Source of the DNA: Deltaproteobacteria bacterium
Lineage (GTDB): Bacteria > Desulfobacterota > DSM-4660 > Desulfatiglandales > HGW-15
Assembly (NCBI GenBank): GCA_019308745.1
Contig: JAFDHO010000021.1
Coordinates: 1 to 37,143 of the forward strand
Direction of reading: 5' to 3'
Length of the DNA: 37,143 bases
Shown: one piece after another, positions 17,602-30,425 of the stretch
How positions within the stretch are numbered: position 1 is the stretch's first letter
Layout of the letters: each line of letters starts with the position of its first letter
Notes under the pieces: model-generated
Told to the model about the DNA's origin: nothing
The model's database searches: none
The model's input: only the letters and a program-made list of their open reading frames with translations
Position numbers and translations under genes: made by a program

Positions 17602-19914
17602 ATGGAGAGAATGAAAACCAAGGTTACCATTCCGGAATGGATCGTTGGTGCCCTTATCACCCTTGTCTTCCTGTTTGTTACCTTTACGGGGATATGGGAC
17701 TTCACCGATGTCTTTGAGAGGAAGGCCTACGACCTCAGGGCCAGGATGACCGCCCAGAAGGTGAGAAACCCCGCCATAGAGCTGGTCGTCATTTCTGAAA
17801 GGGATCTTGCCGAGTTCGGTCCCCTGCCCTGGAGAGGGGATATCATCGCCCAGGTCGTTAACAATCTCTCCCTCGCGGGTGCCAGGGTAATCGCCTTCAA
17901 CATCCCGTTCCGGGAGACGGCCGAGAATCTCCCCCTGAAGACCTTGAATGACCTCAAGAAATCCTATGAGCGCCTGGGTTTGGTCAAGGAAGGGCCCAAT
18001 CTCTCCTTCTACCATAGGCTCGTCCAGGCACTGGCCCAACTGGATCATGAGAAGAAACTGTACACAGCAATGAAAGAGGCCGGAAATGTTGTCCTGCCGG
18101 TCCATTTTGATGTCTCGACCCGGGAAAAGGATAAGGAGATCCCGGAATTCGTTCCAAAAAACGCCATCAAGAATATCAAGATCTCGGTTTCTCCTGGAAT
18201 CAGGGAACCTATCATCTTGGTATCCAAGATGGAGCCCATACCCCGGGCCCTTGCCCAGGTCGCCGCTGCAATCGGCTTTGACAACATCTTTCCCCAGGAT
18301 GACGGGCGTATTAGGGACCAGGTTCATGTCCTGAGATATCAGAGAGACATCCACTTCCCTTCGCTGGCCATTGCCATTGCAAAGGTATTCTTCGGTATTC
18401 AAGGAGAGGGACTCGGTCTGAGCCTCGGGAAAAATATCCTTCTCAAGCGGGACAAGCCGCCGGTATCAGTTGAGATACCCGTCACAGGTCCCCAGATGAG
18501 GTCCCTTATAAAATGGAACAGGGGGCCGGGTGCGGCCTTTCACCGGGTCCCCATTTCCAAGGTCCTCAAGAACGAAATTGCAACGGGTCTCTTCAAGAAC
18601 AAGATTGCCATTATCGGTACCTCTGGCGGGACCCCCCCGGGCCTGTTTGAGACCCCCCTATCGAGGGGCATTCCCGCGCTGGAGATCATTGCCAATTCCG
18701 TGGAAAATATCCTCGACCAGCGTTTCCTGTCACGGCCTGATTGGAGCAGATTTCTGGAGTTAGGGATTCTTGTTCTCTTCGGTCTTTTTCTCACTCTTTT
18801 ACTCCCGAGGATGGATACCTCCCTCGGCATCGCGGCCGCCCTGGGTCTTGCACTCCTCTATGGGATTACCGGCTTCGTTTCCTTTGTGTTCTTCAGCACC
18901 TGGGTCAAGGTTGCCCCCCCGATCATGATGCTGCTGTTCGGCGGCCTGGTCATCATCCTGGTAAAGAGATTGTCGGGCCTCGAGGCCCTTTCCGAACCTG
19001 TTGCCGCCATCGAGCTCACAGAGGTGGCGGAGCCCGTTCCAGAGGAGACCGCCCCAAAGCCGGCCCTTCGGGGCTTCAAACTGGGTGAAGAACTGGGTCG
19101 CGGCACTCTGGGAAAGGTTTACCGGGCCGTGGATCCCAAGACCGACCGGGTCTTTGCCGTCAAGACGATCCATCTCGGCAGTCTTCCAGAGGACATAGCT
19201 TCCGAAACAAAGGAACGACTCATCTCCGGTGTCCGATCGGCCAAGTTACTCAAGCATCCTAACATCGTCCGGGTGTTTGGCTACGGGTCCGAAGCTGAGA
19301 CCCTGTTCATTGTCATGACCTTTGTGGAAGGACGGAGCCTCGGCCATTACGTGCAAAAGGACCGGCTGTTGCCTCTCAGGGAGGCCCTCTCTGTTTGCGG
19401 TCAGGTCGCTGAGGGCCTGGAATACGCCCATGGCATGGGCATTGTCCACGGTAATATCAAACCCACCAATATCATTCTGGACGGGAGTGGTGGAATTGCG
19501 AGGATCACGGACTTCGGGATGGTGAATATTGCCCCCGCTTCAGGGACAAAGCCCGATTCCCCTGCCGGTTTGCCTCTCTATATGTCCCCTGAACAGGTGC
19601 TGGGCAAGAAAATTGACGGGCGATCGGACGTCTTCTCCCTGGGCGTCGTCCTGTATCAGTTATTGTGCCATGTAAATCCCTTTGCTTCCGAGGATATCAA
19701 CACGATCATGCGAAGGATCGTGAAGGACGAACCCATATCCGTCCGCAGGCTCAATCCTTCGGTCCCCTCGGTCGTTGAAATGATCATGGCGAAGGTCCTT
19801 CAAAAGGATCCTGATAAAAGGTACCAGAGATCGGGCCTCTTGGCCGAACACATCAAGAAGGTGGTTCAAAGGATCGATGAAATCTCTGAAAGAAACAGGG
19901 GCGGAGCACCCTGA
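17602..19914 (+). CDS. CHASE2-domain Ser/Thr protein kinase with HGN in place of HRD
   Basis: A 770-residue membrane receptor-type kinase. One helix (about 12-34) precedes a periplasmic CHASE2 sensor domain (about 40-390), three more helices follow (about 390-465), and then a cytoplasmic Hanks-type kinase domain (about 492-765). Kinase elements visible are a glycine loop in LGRGTLGKVYRA, Lys521 in FAVKTI, the DFG motif at Asp637 and YMSPEQV. The catalytic loop reads IVHGNIKPTNIIL: position 618, normally the catalytic aspartate of HRD, is asparagine. Phosphotransfer may therefore be weak or absent, although the ATP-binding residues remain. The adjacent PP2C gene makes a kinase/phosphatase pair. 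The CHASE2 ligand is unknown. Confidence 0.9.
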   Translation: MERMKTKVTIPEWIVGALITLVFLFVTFTGIWDFTDVFERKAYDLRARMTAQKVRNPAIELVVISERDLAEFGPLPWRGDIIAQVVNNLSLAGARVIAFNIPFRETAENLPLKTLNDLKKSYERLGLVKEGPNLSFYHRLVQALAQLDHEKKLYTAMKEAGNVVLPVHFDVSTREKDKEIPEFVPKNAIKNIKISVSPGIREPIILVSKMEPIPRALAQVAAAIGFDNIFPQDDGRIRDQVHVLRYQRDIHFPSLAIAIAKVFFGIQGEGLGLSLGKNILLKRDKPPVSVEIPVTGPQMRSLIKWNRGPGAAFHRVPISKVLKNEIATGLFKNKIAIIGTSGGTPPGLFETPLSRGIPALEIIANSVENILDQRFLSRPDWSRFLELGILVLFGLFLTLLLPRMDTSLGIAAALGLALLYGITGFVSFVFFSTWVKVAPPIMMLLFGGLVIILVKRLSGLEALSEPVAAIELTEVAEPVPEETAPKPALRGFKLGEELGRGTLGKVYRAVDPKTDRVFAVKTIHLGSLPEDIASETKERLISGVRSAKLLKHPNIVRVFGYGSEAETLFIVMTFVEGRSLGHYVQKDRLLPLREALSVCGQVAEGLEYAHGMGIVHGNIKPTNIILDGSGGIARITDFGMVNIAPASGTKPDSPAGLPLYMSPEQVLGKKIDGRSDVFSLGVVLYQLLCHVNPFASEDINTIMRRIVKDEPISVRRLNPSVPSVVEMIMAKVLQKDPDKRYQRSGLLAEHIKKVVQRIDEISERNRGGAP

Positions 19915-19931
19915 AACGCCTTGAAAAGACG

Positions 19932-20744
19932 ATGCAAATCAGAGCTGCGGGGAAGACAGACAGGGGCCTCCGACGTAAGACAAACCAGGATTACATCCTA
20001 GTCTCGCCCGAGTTGGGTCTCTTCGTAATTGCCGATGGTATGGGGGGGCATGTGGCAGGGGAGGTGGCCAGCCGCCTGGCAGTAGAGACCATGGGGGACT
20101 ATTGGCAAAAGGTGAGGGGCGGAAACCCTCCCCCTTTCCTCCACAGGGTGCACGACGATCTGCCGGAAGAGGCCAAGCACCTCATCAACTCCATCAGCCT
20201 TGCCAACTCCATCATCCACGAGGCCCAGAAGAAGCCTGAGTATCACAGCATGGGGACCACCATTTCTGCCATTCTTGTGGAGGGAGACTGTTTCTGGTGT
20301 GCCAACGTTGGAGACAGCCCGGTCTACGTGTGCGATCGGGGTCGCTTGGTCCAGATCTCCGAAGAGCACAGCGTGGAGGCGGAACAGAGAAGCCTTGGAA
20401 GGGGTGATACCTGGAGTTCAACCAATCCGATGCTGAAGAATATCCTCACGAGGGCCCTCGGCATAAGGGAAACGGTCAAGATATATATCACTCCCGTGCG
20501 CCCCGAGCCGGGTGACTATCTGTTAATATGCTCCGATGGACTGACAAACTACGTGTCCGAACCATTGATCCAAGACATCTTGAACGAATCTTCCATTTCC
20601 ATCCAGAGGAAGGTCGACCGCCTGGTCAATGAGGCCAACAAGCACGGGGGAGGAGACAACATCTCTGTGATCATCCTGGAGATCCTTAAGGAAAGGAAAT
20701 GGCGCAGGCTGAGGAAAACGTTCTTTGACCGGGACGGTTCCTGA
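19932..20744 (+). CDS. PP2C-type protein phosphatase
   Basis: A 270-residue soluble metal-dependent Ser/Thr phosphatase of the PP2C/Stp family. Metal-ligand motifs are RKTNQDYILV, VIADGMGGHVAGE, YLLICSDGLTNYV and GGGDNISVIIL, all intact; GTTISAILV and ANVGDSPVYV are also present. It begins 17 bases after the kinase stop codon, so it probably dephosphorylates the targets of, or the kinase in, that gene pair. The ribosome site is only moderate. Confidence 0.95.
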   Translation: MQIRAAGKTDRGLRRKTNQDYILVSPELGLFVIADGMGGHVAGEVASRLAVETMGDYWQKVRGGNPPPFLHRVHDDLPEEAKHLINSISLANSIIHEAQKKPEYHSMGTTISAILVEGDCFWCANVGDSPVYVCDRGRLVQISEEHSVEAEQRSLGRGDTWSSTNPMLKNILTRALGIRETVKIYITPVRPEPGDYLLICSDGLTNYVSEPLIQDILNESSISIQRKVDRLVNEANKHGGGDNISVIILEILKERKWRRLRKTFFDRDGS

Positions 20745-20750
20745 GAGATC

Positions 20751-21803
20751 ATGTTTGTCCTCGGCATCGATACCTCCTGCGATGATACCTCCGCTGCGGT
20801 GGTGGTCGATGGTCATCAGACCCTGTCCAGCGTTGTCCACTCCCAGATAAATATCCATCATCCCTATGGCGGCGTGGTCCCCGAGCTTGCATCGAGGGAA
20901 CACCTCCGCAACCTTGTCCCCGTGGCGGAAAAGGCCCTCTCAGGGGCAGGTATCCGGCCGGAGGATCTGCATGGTATAGCCGTAACCGTCGGGCCGGGGC
21001 TCATAGGGTCCCTCCTCATAGGACTCTACTACGGCAAGGCCCTCTCCTACGTACACAATATACCCCTTGTGGCCGTAAACCATCTTGAGGGTCATATCCT
21101 CTCCATATTCCTGGAAGATGAAATACCGGACTTCCCTTTCCTGACCCTGACCGTGGCTGGCGGCCATACCTCCATTGTCCATGTCAGAGGTTTCGGGAAC
21201 TACGAACTGCTGGGCCAGACCCTTGACGATGCCGCGGGCGAGGCCTTTGACAAGATCGCGAAAATCCTCGGCCTGGGTTATCCTGGAGGGGTCGTCATTG
21301 AAAGACTTTCCCAATCCGGGAGAAAGGACAGGATAGGCTTTCCCCGCGCCCTATTGTCCCCCGACTCCCTTGACTTCAGTTTCAGTGGTCTCAAGACCGC
21401 AGTGGCCTTGTTTGTCAAGAAGTGGCGTCAAGAAAAGAACCCTCCTGTCAAGTTGGAAGATATAGCTGCTTCTTTTCAAGAGGCCGTTGTAGATGTCCTC
21501 GTCCAAAAACTCATGCGCGCCAGGGAGAAGACGGGTGTCAATACCCTCGTCATTGCCGGGGGAGTGGCCTGTAATAAGGCCCTCAGGGAGAAATTGAGAG
21601 AAACGGCCGAAAGGAACGGATTCAAATTCTACTATCCCAGGCCGTCCTACTGCACTGATAACGGAGCCATGATCGCCCTTGCGGGTTATCACCGAATGCT
21701 GGACGGCCAAGTCGCGGACCTGTCCGTAGATGTTCGATCCCGGTTCCCTCTGAAGGACCTTCGGCCATTGAGCCACAGGGCAAAGGGGCCGGGTCCTTCT
21801 TGA
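20751..21803 (+). CDS. tsaD: tRNA N6-adenosine threonylcarbamoyltransferase TsaD
   Basis: A 350-residue TsaD (Kae1/YgjD), the catalytic subunit that transfers threonylcarbamoyl to A37 of tRNA. The start GIDTSCDDTSAAVV and the iron ligands in NHLEGHILS are typical. LTVAGGHTS, TLDDAAGEAFDK, GGVACNKALR and YCTDNGAMIA are also present. It starts six bases after the PP2C stop codon. TsaE is encoded upstream in the same window. Confidence 0.97.
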   Translation: MFVLGIDTSCDDTSAAVVVDGHQTLSSVVHSQINIHHPYGGVVPELASREHLRNLVPVAEKALSGAGIRPEDLHGIAVTVGPGLIGSLLIGLYYGKALSYVHNIPLVAVNHLEGHILSIFLEDEIPDFPFLTLTVAGGHTSIVHVRGFGNYELLGQTLDDAAGEAFDKIAKILGLGYPGGVVIERLSQSGRKDRIGFPRALLSPDSLDFSFSGLKTAVALFVKKWRQEKNPPVKLEDIAASFQEAVVDVLVQKLMRAREKTGVNTLVIAGGVACNKALREKLRETAERNGFKFYYPRPSYCTDNGAMIALAGYHRMLDGQVADLSVDVRSRFPLKDLRPLSHRAKGPGPS

Positions 21804-21969
21804 CAGGTCAGGTCGTCGGCCGGATTTTGATCGACCGCGAGAGGCCCATGAGGGTTTCAAAGAACCGCTTGAGCAGCACCCTGTCACCAAAGGGGAAACT
21901 AATGACGAAGTGATTTGGGCACCAACCTGCGGATAATTCTGTTGGAGTCCAACCAAGGACAAAACGCCA

Positions 21970-22827
21970 ATGGCCCTTCCAAGGTTCTTCCGCCCTGACA
22001 AGCGGCTGGGACAACACTTTATCCGGGACGCGGATCTCGTGGGCAAGATAATCGAGGGATCCGGGCTGGAGGAGTCCGACTCCGTGCTGGAGATCGGGCC
22101 AGGGATGGGCGATTTGACGATTCCCCTTTCAGGCTGCGTGGAACAGGTTGTCGCCGTTGAAAAGGACTCCCGGCTCCTCCCCATGCTCGAAGAAAGGCTG
22201 GCGAGCACCGGGGCGAACAACGTCAAGCTCATCAATGCAGACATCTTGAGGATCGACTTTCTTGACCTGCCCTTACCCTGGGACAGGAAGGTCCCCGTGG
22301 TTGGGAACCTTCCCTTCAACATCTCATCTCCCCTCCTGGAAAAACTGGTCCACTACCGAAAATGGATCAAGAAGGCCATTCTTATGTTTCAGATCGAACT
22401 TGCAAGGCGACTGACCGCTGCGCCCGGCACCCGAGAATACGGTGCCATTACGGTTATCCTGCGTTACTACGCCCACATCTCACCCCTCTTGGAGATCCCG
22501 CGGGAGGCCTTCTACCCGAGACCCAAAGTGGGCGCCCTTGTCCTCGAACTCGATTTTGACAGGCCCTATCCGAAAGAGCTCCTGGATGAGACCTCCTTTT
22601 CCAGGGTTGTTCATGCTGCCTTCGCCCATAGAAGAAAGATGCTCCTCAATTCCCTCAGGAGATCTTTCAGAGACCTGGACCCGGAGACCATCCTTCTGGC
22701 CTTGGAAAAATGCGGCATAGACCCCAAGAGGCGTGCAGAATCCCTGGATATGGAGGAATTCCTGTGTCTTGGCGACGCCTTTGCTTCCCTGTCCTTGACA
22801 AACGACGGTAGCGATGCTATTGGGTAA
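21970..22827 (+). CDS. rsmA: 16S rRNA dimethyladenosine transferase RsmA/KsgA
   Basis: A 285-residue SAM-dependent methyltransferase that dimethylates two adjacent adenosines near the 3' end of 16S rRNA. Motifs are RLGQHFIRDADLVGKI, VLEIGPGMGDLTIPL (SAM binding) and VVGNLPFNISSPLLEKL (catalytic motif IV, with Phe where Tyr is common). The C-terminal domain contains FAHRRKMLLNSLR. A gap of 166 bases after tsaD shows no clear gene or promoter. The metK-ahcY pair downstream supplies and recycles its cofactor. Confidence 0.96.
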   Translation: MALPRFFRPDKRLGQHFIRDADLVGKIIEGSGLEESDSVLEIGPGMGDLTIPLSGCVEQVVAVEKDSRLLPMLEERLASTGANNVKLINADILRIDFLDLPLPWDRKVPVVGNLPFNISSPLLEKLVHYRKWIKKAILMFQIELARRLTAAPGTREYGAITVILRYYAHISPLLEIPREAFYPRPKVGALVLELDFDRPYPKELLDETSFSRVVHAAFAHRRKMLLNSLRRSFRDLDPETILLALEKCGIDPKRRAESLDMEEFLCLGDAFASLSLTNDGSDAIG

Positions 22828-22905
22828 CATCCCATGGGACATTGACCCGGGAGTCGGGTTGGCAGGGAGAGCCGGCCACAGAGACTGAAAGTTTTGGCGC
22901 CTATC

Positions 22906-23556
22906 ATGATGGAGCATCATTACATCGTTATCGAAGGACCTCTCGGGGTTGGGAAGACCAGTCTCGCCATGATGCTCGCAGACAAGATAAATGCCCAAAC
23001 CTTGATGGAAGATGTTGACGAAAACCCTTTCCTGGTCAACTTCTATCAAAACCCCAGGAAATACGGCTTCCAGGCCCAGATCTTCTTCCTTCTCAGGCGT
23101 TACAGGTTGGCCATGGAACTGACCCAGATGGACCTCTTTAGGCGGGTCGTCGTATCGGACTATCTCTTTGACAAGGACCGAATATTCGCAGAGGCAAACC
23201 TTGGAGACAACGAGTTCTGGCTGTACGAACAGCTCTTCCAGATACTCAGGAGGCGAATCCCCTCCCCCGACCTGGTAATTTTCCTCCAGGCCAGGACAGA
23301 GGTCCTGATGGACAGGATAAGAAAGAGAAACAGAAAATATGAAAAGGCTATTAGTTTCAAATACCTGGAGAAAATCAACCAGGCCTTCAACGAGTTCTTC
23401 TTTCATTATGCTGACTGCCCCTTGCTGGTGGTCAATGCCTCGGAGATCGATTTTGTCCATGTCCCGGAGGACTTCGAAGACCTGATACGCAGGATAGGGG
23501 AGATGAAATCAGGGACCCAGTACTATGTCCCTGTCAGTGCACGGAAAAAGTCCTAG
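22906..23556 (+). CDS. Deoxynucleoside kinase (dNK family)
   Basis: About 216 residues. It is a P-loop kinase of the deoxynucleoside kinase family (dGK/dAK/dCK-like), which salvages deoxynucleosides by 5'-phosphorylation. The P-loop is IEGPLGVGKTSLA, followed by DENPFLVNFYQNPRKYGF and VVSDYLFDKDRIFAE. FLQARTEVLMDRIRKRNR matches the lid/arginine region. Start choice is uncertain: ATGs at 22906 and 22909 and a TTG at 22894 share the frame, and none has a strong ribosome site. Which deoxynucleoside it prefers cannot be read from sequence. It is followed by panC. Confidence 0.88.
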   Translation: MMEHHYIVIEGPLGVGKTSLAMMLADKINAQTLMEDVDENPFLVNFYQNPRKYGFQAQIFFLLRRYRLAMELTQMDLFRRVVVSDYLFDKDRIFAEANLGDNEFWLYEQLFQILRRRIPSPDLVIFLQARTEVLMDRIRKRNRKYEKAISFKYLEKINQAFNEFFFHYADCPLLVVNASEIDFVHVPEDFEDLIRRIGEMKSGTQYYVPVSARKKS

Positions 23557-23585
23557 AGGCCTCGATGGTCCGGGGGGCGAGAAGG

Positions 23586-24440
23586 ATGGATGTTATTGAA
23601 TCCTGTCGATCAATGCAGGAGAAATCCGAATCCCTCAGGATGGACGGCAAGATAACCGCCCTTGTCCCGACCATGGGCTTTTTCCACGAGGGCCACCTGG
23701 AGTTGATGAGGGTCGGGAAAAAGCATTCCGATAAACTCATCGTGAGTGTCTTTGTCAACCCGATCCAATTCGGTCCCAGCGAAGACTACGATACCTATCC
23801 AAGGGACCTGGAAGGAGATCTCGCCAAGGCCCGGGACGTCGGCGCGGACATTCTCTTTACCCCCTCGGTCAAAGAGATGTATCCGGAGGGATTCCAGACC
23901 AAGGTGGTCGTCGAAAGGGTCACCAAGTATCTGTGCGGGCTGTCGAGGCCCGGGCATTTCGAGGGTGTGACCACGGTGGTTGCCAAGCTCTTTCAAATAA
24001 CCAAGCCGCACCTTGCCGTGTTCGGCCAGAAGGACTACCAGCAGTTGACGGCCATCAGCCGGATGGTGAAGGACCTTTTCATGGACGTGAAGATAGTCGG
24101 GGTCGGCACTGTCAGAGAGCCAGACGGCCTTGCCATGAGTTCCAGGAACAGCTATCTGAGTCCAGAAGAGAGAACCTCTGCCCTCTGCCTCAAGAAGTCC
24201 CTGGACTTGGCCCATGGGATGTTCATGAAGGGCGTGAGAGATGCCGGAGAAATCAAGGGTGCCGTAGAAAATCTCATCCAGAAACACGCCCATACCGAGA
24301 TCGACTACGTGAGCCTCTGCAATCCGGTAACCCTTGAGGAGGTCGATACAGTCTCCAGGGGCAGCCTCCTTGCCCTTGCGGTCAAGGTGGGGGGCACCAG
24401 GCTCATAGACAATTGCATCATAGGCAGGGGCGCACACTGA
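23586..24440 (+). CDS. panC: Pantothenate synthetase
   Basis: A 284-residue PanC, joining pantoate and beta-alanine with ATP to give pantothenate for coenzyme A. Signature stretches are VPTMGFFHEGHLELM (HxGH nucleotidyl motif), FVNPIQFGPSEDY, FGQKDYQQL and MSSRNSYLS. The frame is open from 23565, but the ATG at 23586, with the G-rich GGGGGGCGAG box ahead, gives the usual length, so I prefer it. Pantothenate links to AcpS upstream, which uses coenzyme A. Confidence 0.96.
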   Translation: MDVIESCRSMQEKSESLRMDGKITALVPTMGFFHEGHLELMRVGKKHSDKLIVSVFVNPIQFGPSEDYDTYPRDLEGDLAKARDVGADILFTPSVKEMYPEGFQTKVVVERVTKYLCGLSRPGHFEGVTTVVAKLFQITKPHLAVFGQKDYQQLTAISRMVKDLFMDVKIVGVGTVREPDGLAMSSRNSYLSPEERTSALCLKKSLDLAHGMFMKGVRDAGEIKGAVENLIQKHAHTEIDYVSLCNPVTLEEVDTVSRGSLLALAVKVGGTRLIDNCIIGRGAH

Positions 24441-24461
24441 GTAAGCGGAAAGGAGAACCCT

Positions 24462-25628
24462 ATGAAAACAGACAACTTCTTATTCACCTCAGAGTCGGTG
24501 ACTGAAGGACACCCGGACAAGGTCGCTGATCAGATCTCGGATCATGTCTTGGACAGGATCCTCGAACAGGACAAGAAGGCCCGGGTCGCATGCGAGACCC
24601 TGGTGACGACAGGCCTGGCCATGATAGCCGGAGAAATAACCACCTCCGCCTACGTGCATCTGCCCGACGTGGTTCGTGATACCATAAGAGATATCGGATA
24701 CAACAACTCCTCCATGGGCTTTGATTGGGAGACTTGTGCCGTAATCTCCACCATCGACAAGCAGTCTCCCGATATTGCCATTGGGGTTGATGAAGGGACA
24801 GGCCTTTTCAAGGAACAGGGGGCCGGAGACCAGGGCCTGATGTTTGGTTATGCCTGCAAAGACACCCCAACCCTCATGCCCATGCCTATCTACCTGGCCC
24901 ACGGACTGACAAAGAGGCTCGCCCATGCCAGGAAATCAGGTAAGCTACCCTGGCTTCGCCCGGATGGCAAGTCCCAGGTCACGGTAGAGTATGTGGATGG
25001 AAAACCCCAAAGGGCGCACACCATCGTTATTGCCGCACAACACCATCCCGACGTTGACTATGACACCATGAGGGATGCCATTATCGAAGAGGTCATCAAA
25101 AAGGTGGTGCCTGCGGACATGCTGGACAAGGATACCCAGTATTTCATAAACACGACCGGCAGGTTCGTGGTCGGTGGCCCCATGGGAGACTGCGGCCTCA
25201 CAGGTAGAAAGATCATCATGGATACCTACGGTGGGTTTGGATACCACGGAGGCGGTGCCTTCTCAGGCAAGGATCCTTCAAAGGTGGACAGGAGTTCCTC
25301 CTACATGTGCCGCTATATCGTAAAGAATATCGTGGCTGCCGGCCTGGCCGAAAAGTGTGAGATCCAGATTGCCTATACGATCGGCCGCCCACAACCGGTC
25401 TCTGTCATGGTGGGGGCCTACGGGACGGGTGTTGTCCCCAGCAAGGAATTGACGGAAATCGTCAAGAAAGAATTCGATCTCCGGCCCGCAGCCATCATCG
25501 AAAGGCTCGACCTCCTGAGGCCCATTTACAGAAAGACGTGCAACTACGGCCACTTCGGGAGAGAACTTCCGGAGTTTACCTGGGAAAGAACGGATCTCGT
25601 GGACACCCTGAAAAGGGCGGTAAAGTAG
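24462..25628 (+). CDS. metK: S-adenosylmethionine synthase
   Basis: A 388-residue MetK that makes S-adenosylmethionine from methionine and ATP. All hallmark motifs are present: [27 protein letters not shown] and [16 protein letters not shown] (the phosphate loop). The ATG is preceded by an AAGGAG box with good spacing. AhcY, 370 bases downstream on the same strand, removes the product of SAM-dependent methylation, so the two form a methyl-cycle pair split by a repeat element. Confidence 0.97.
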   Translation: MKTDNFLFTSESVTEGHPDKVADQISDHVLDRILEQDKKARVACETLVTTGLAMIAGEITTSAYVHLPDVVRDTIRDIGYNNSSMGFDWETCAVISTIDKQSPDIAIGVDEGTGLFKEQGAGDQGLMFGYACKDTPTLMPMPIYLAHGLTKRLAHARKSGKLPWLRPDGKSQVTVEYVDGKPQRAHTIVIAAQHHPDVDYDTMRDAIIEEVIKKVVPADMLDKDTQYFINTTGRFVVGGPMGDCGLTGRKIIMDTYGGFGYHGGGAFSGKDPSKVDRSSSYMCRYIVKNIVAAGLAEKCEIQIAYTIGRPQPVSVMVGAYGTGVVPSKELTEIVKKEFDLRPAAIIERLDLLRPIYRKTCNYGHFGRELPEFTWERTDLVDTLKRAVK

Positions 25629-25722
25629 AGACCCGGGGAGCCTTGGAACGCAGGAAAAGGCATCATTTCCCATACCGGGCCATCCCGGGATCTCACGGCT
25701 TGTTTTCAAAGAGAGGAATTTT

Positions 25723-25875
25723 GATGAACTCGTAAAAAGTCAAAATCGAGATGGCAAAGTAAAAAACTCCAAGTTCAAGGCGCGCGAATCTCGTGTGATG
25801 AGGCGTACTTAGCCTACGCCGCAATCACCACGAGATGAAGCGCAACGCAGAAATTGGACTTTTTACGAAGCCATC
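25723..25875. repeat. Palindromic MITE/REP-like element
   Basis: A 153-base intergenic element bounded by imperfect 19-base inverted ends: GATGAACTCGTAAAAAGTC (25723-25741) and its partner GACTTTTTACGAAGCCATC (25857-25875). An inner palindrome joins CTCGTGTGAT with ATCACCACGAG, and its core joins GGCGTA with TACGCC. The whole can fold into a long hairpin or cruciform. It encodes no protein. Such structures are typical of non-autonomous mobile repeats; copy number cannot be judged from this window. Confidence 0.75.
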
Positions 25876-26001
25876 AATTTTGATTGCTCTCACTCCGACA
25901 AACTCATAACGTTGGTAGAGCATTGCCGAGATCCTTATTCTTGATTCTGGATGCTGACTCCTGGATTCTTCATCACCACAAACCAAATGTGAGGTATATG
26001 A

Positions 26002-29168
<3,167 letters not shown>

Positions 29169-29306
29169 GGCATTTTGTTCTGCGCCATTCTCCTGTCCTG
29201 TGTCGCTCATCTCCGATCAGGACTTCACAAATGGAGGCGTTAATCCCAAGGAGAAAGACCAAATCCTCACATCCAATAATGTCTTAAAGAGGGGCTTTTT
29301 CCCGTT

Positions 29307-30422
29307 ATGTATGCCTATATCCTGCGCAGATTGGTGCTCATCGTACCCACCCTGTTCGGAATCATGATCATCAATTTTCTTGTGGTCCAGGCCGCGCCCG
29401 GTGGTCCCGTCGAGCAGATGATCGCCCGGATCAAGGGGGCTGCGGTAGAGGCAACGGCCCGGGTCAGCGGTGCAGGGCAGGCAGATACGGGCGCGAGATT
29501 CCGCCAGGGAGAGGCCGCGGCCCGATCAGACATCACCACCAAGTATCGGGGCGCGCGGGGCCTCGATCCCGAACTCATCAAAGAAATAGAGCGCCAGTTC
29601 GGTTTTGATAAACCTGCCCACGTGCGCTTCATCCAGATGATGCACAACTACCTGGTTTTCGATTTCGGCGATAGCTTTTACCGCGACCAGAGCGTAATCA
29701 GCCTTATCATCGATAAGATGCCCGTCTCCATTTCCCTTGGCCTGTGGACCACCTTCCTGGTGTATCTCATTTCCATCCCCCTGGGTATCTCGAAGGCGGT
29801 GCGGGACGGATCCCGTTTTGACGTATGGACCAGTACGGTGGTCGTGCTGGGCAACGCCATTCCCGGTTTTCTCTTCGCCATCCTGCTCATCGTACTCTTT
29901 GCAGGCGGGAGCTATTTTGACTGGTTCCCCTTGCGGGGCCTGGTATCCGAGAATTGGGCCGAGCTGAGCTGGCCCGCGCGCATTGGTGACTATTTCTGGC
30001 ACATCACTCTGCCGGTCCTCTCCATGGTCATCGGCGGGTTTGCCGGCCTCACCATGCTGACCAAGAACTCCTTCCTGGAGGAGATAAACAAGCAGTATGT
30101 CATCACCGCCCGCAGCAAGGGGCTGACAGAGAGACGCGTCCTTTACGGGCACGTGTTTCGCAACGCCATGCTCATCGTCATTGCGGGTTTCCCGGGTGCC
30201 TTCATAGGGGCCTTGTTCACCGGGTCTCTCCTCACCGAGATCATATTCTCCCTTGACGGCATGGGCCTCCTGGGATTTGAGGCCGCTGTGAACCGGGATT
30301 ACCCCGTGATGTTCGGGAGTCTGTATGTCTTTACCCTCTTGGGCCTGCTGTTGAACCTGGCCAGCGATCTGACCTATCATGTGGTAGACCCCCGGATCAC
30401 TTTTGAGGCGCAGGAGTCCTGA
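29307..30422 (+). CDS. yejB: Peptide ABC transporter permease, YejB-like
   Basis: A 371-residue inner-membrane permease of the oligopeptide type. The N-terminus is a membrane helix ([20 protein letters not shown]) followed by a long periplasmic loop, then about five further helices. The EAA loop contacting the ATPase is visible in [20 protein letters not shown]. The start follows GAGGGG. The 138-base gap after yejA contains no gene. Together with the next two genes it forms a complete importer. Confidence 0.93.
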   Translation: MYAYILRRLVLIVPTLFGIMIINFLVVQAAPGGPVEQMIARIKGAAVEATARVSGAGQADTGARFRQGEAAARSDITTKYRGARGLDPELIKEIERQFGFDKPAHVRFIQMMHNYLVFDFGDSFYRDQSVISLIIDKMPVSISLGLWTTFLVYLISIPLGISKAVRDGSRFDVWTSTVVVLGNAIPGFLFAILLIVLFAGGSYFDWFPLRGLVSENWAELSWPARIGDYFWHITLPVLSMVIGGFAGLTMLTKNSFLEEINKQYVITARSKGLTERRVLYGHVFRNAMLIVIAGFPGAFIGALFTGSLLTEIIFSLDGMGLLGFEAAVNRDYPVMFGSLYVFTLLGLLLNLASDLTYHVVDPRITFEAQES

Positions 30423-30425
30423 ACC

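Noticed and set aside
17188-18402. Long open frame of 404 codons on the minus strand
   Set aside because: It lies antisense to the helix-hairpin-helix and CHASE2 kinase genes. It has no recognisable domain and a composition typical of shadow frames in G/C-rich coding DNA.
21351-22322. Minus-strand open frame of 323 codons across the tsaD-rsmA junction
   Set aside because: It covers the tsaD 3' end, the gap and the rsmA 5' end. The product is Ser/Arg/Pro-rich without motifs, while both plus-strand genes are certain.
22480-23460. Minus-strand open frame of 326 codons over rsmA and the deoxynucleoside kinase
   Set aside because: Antisense to two well-supported genes, no family features and no ribosome site.
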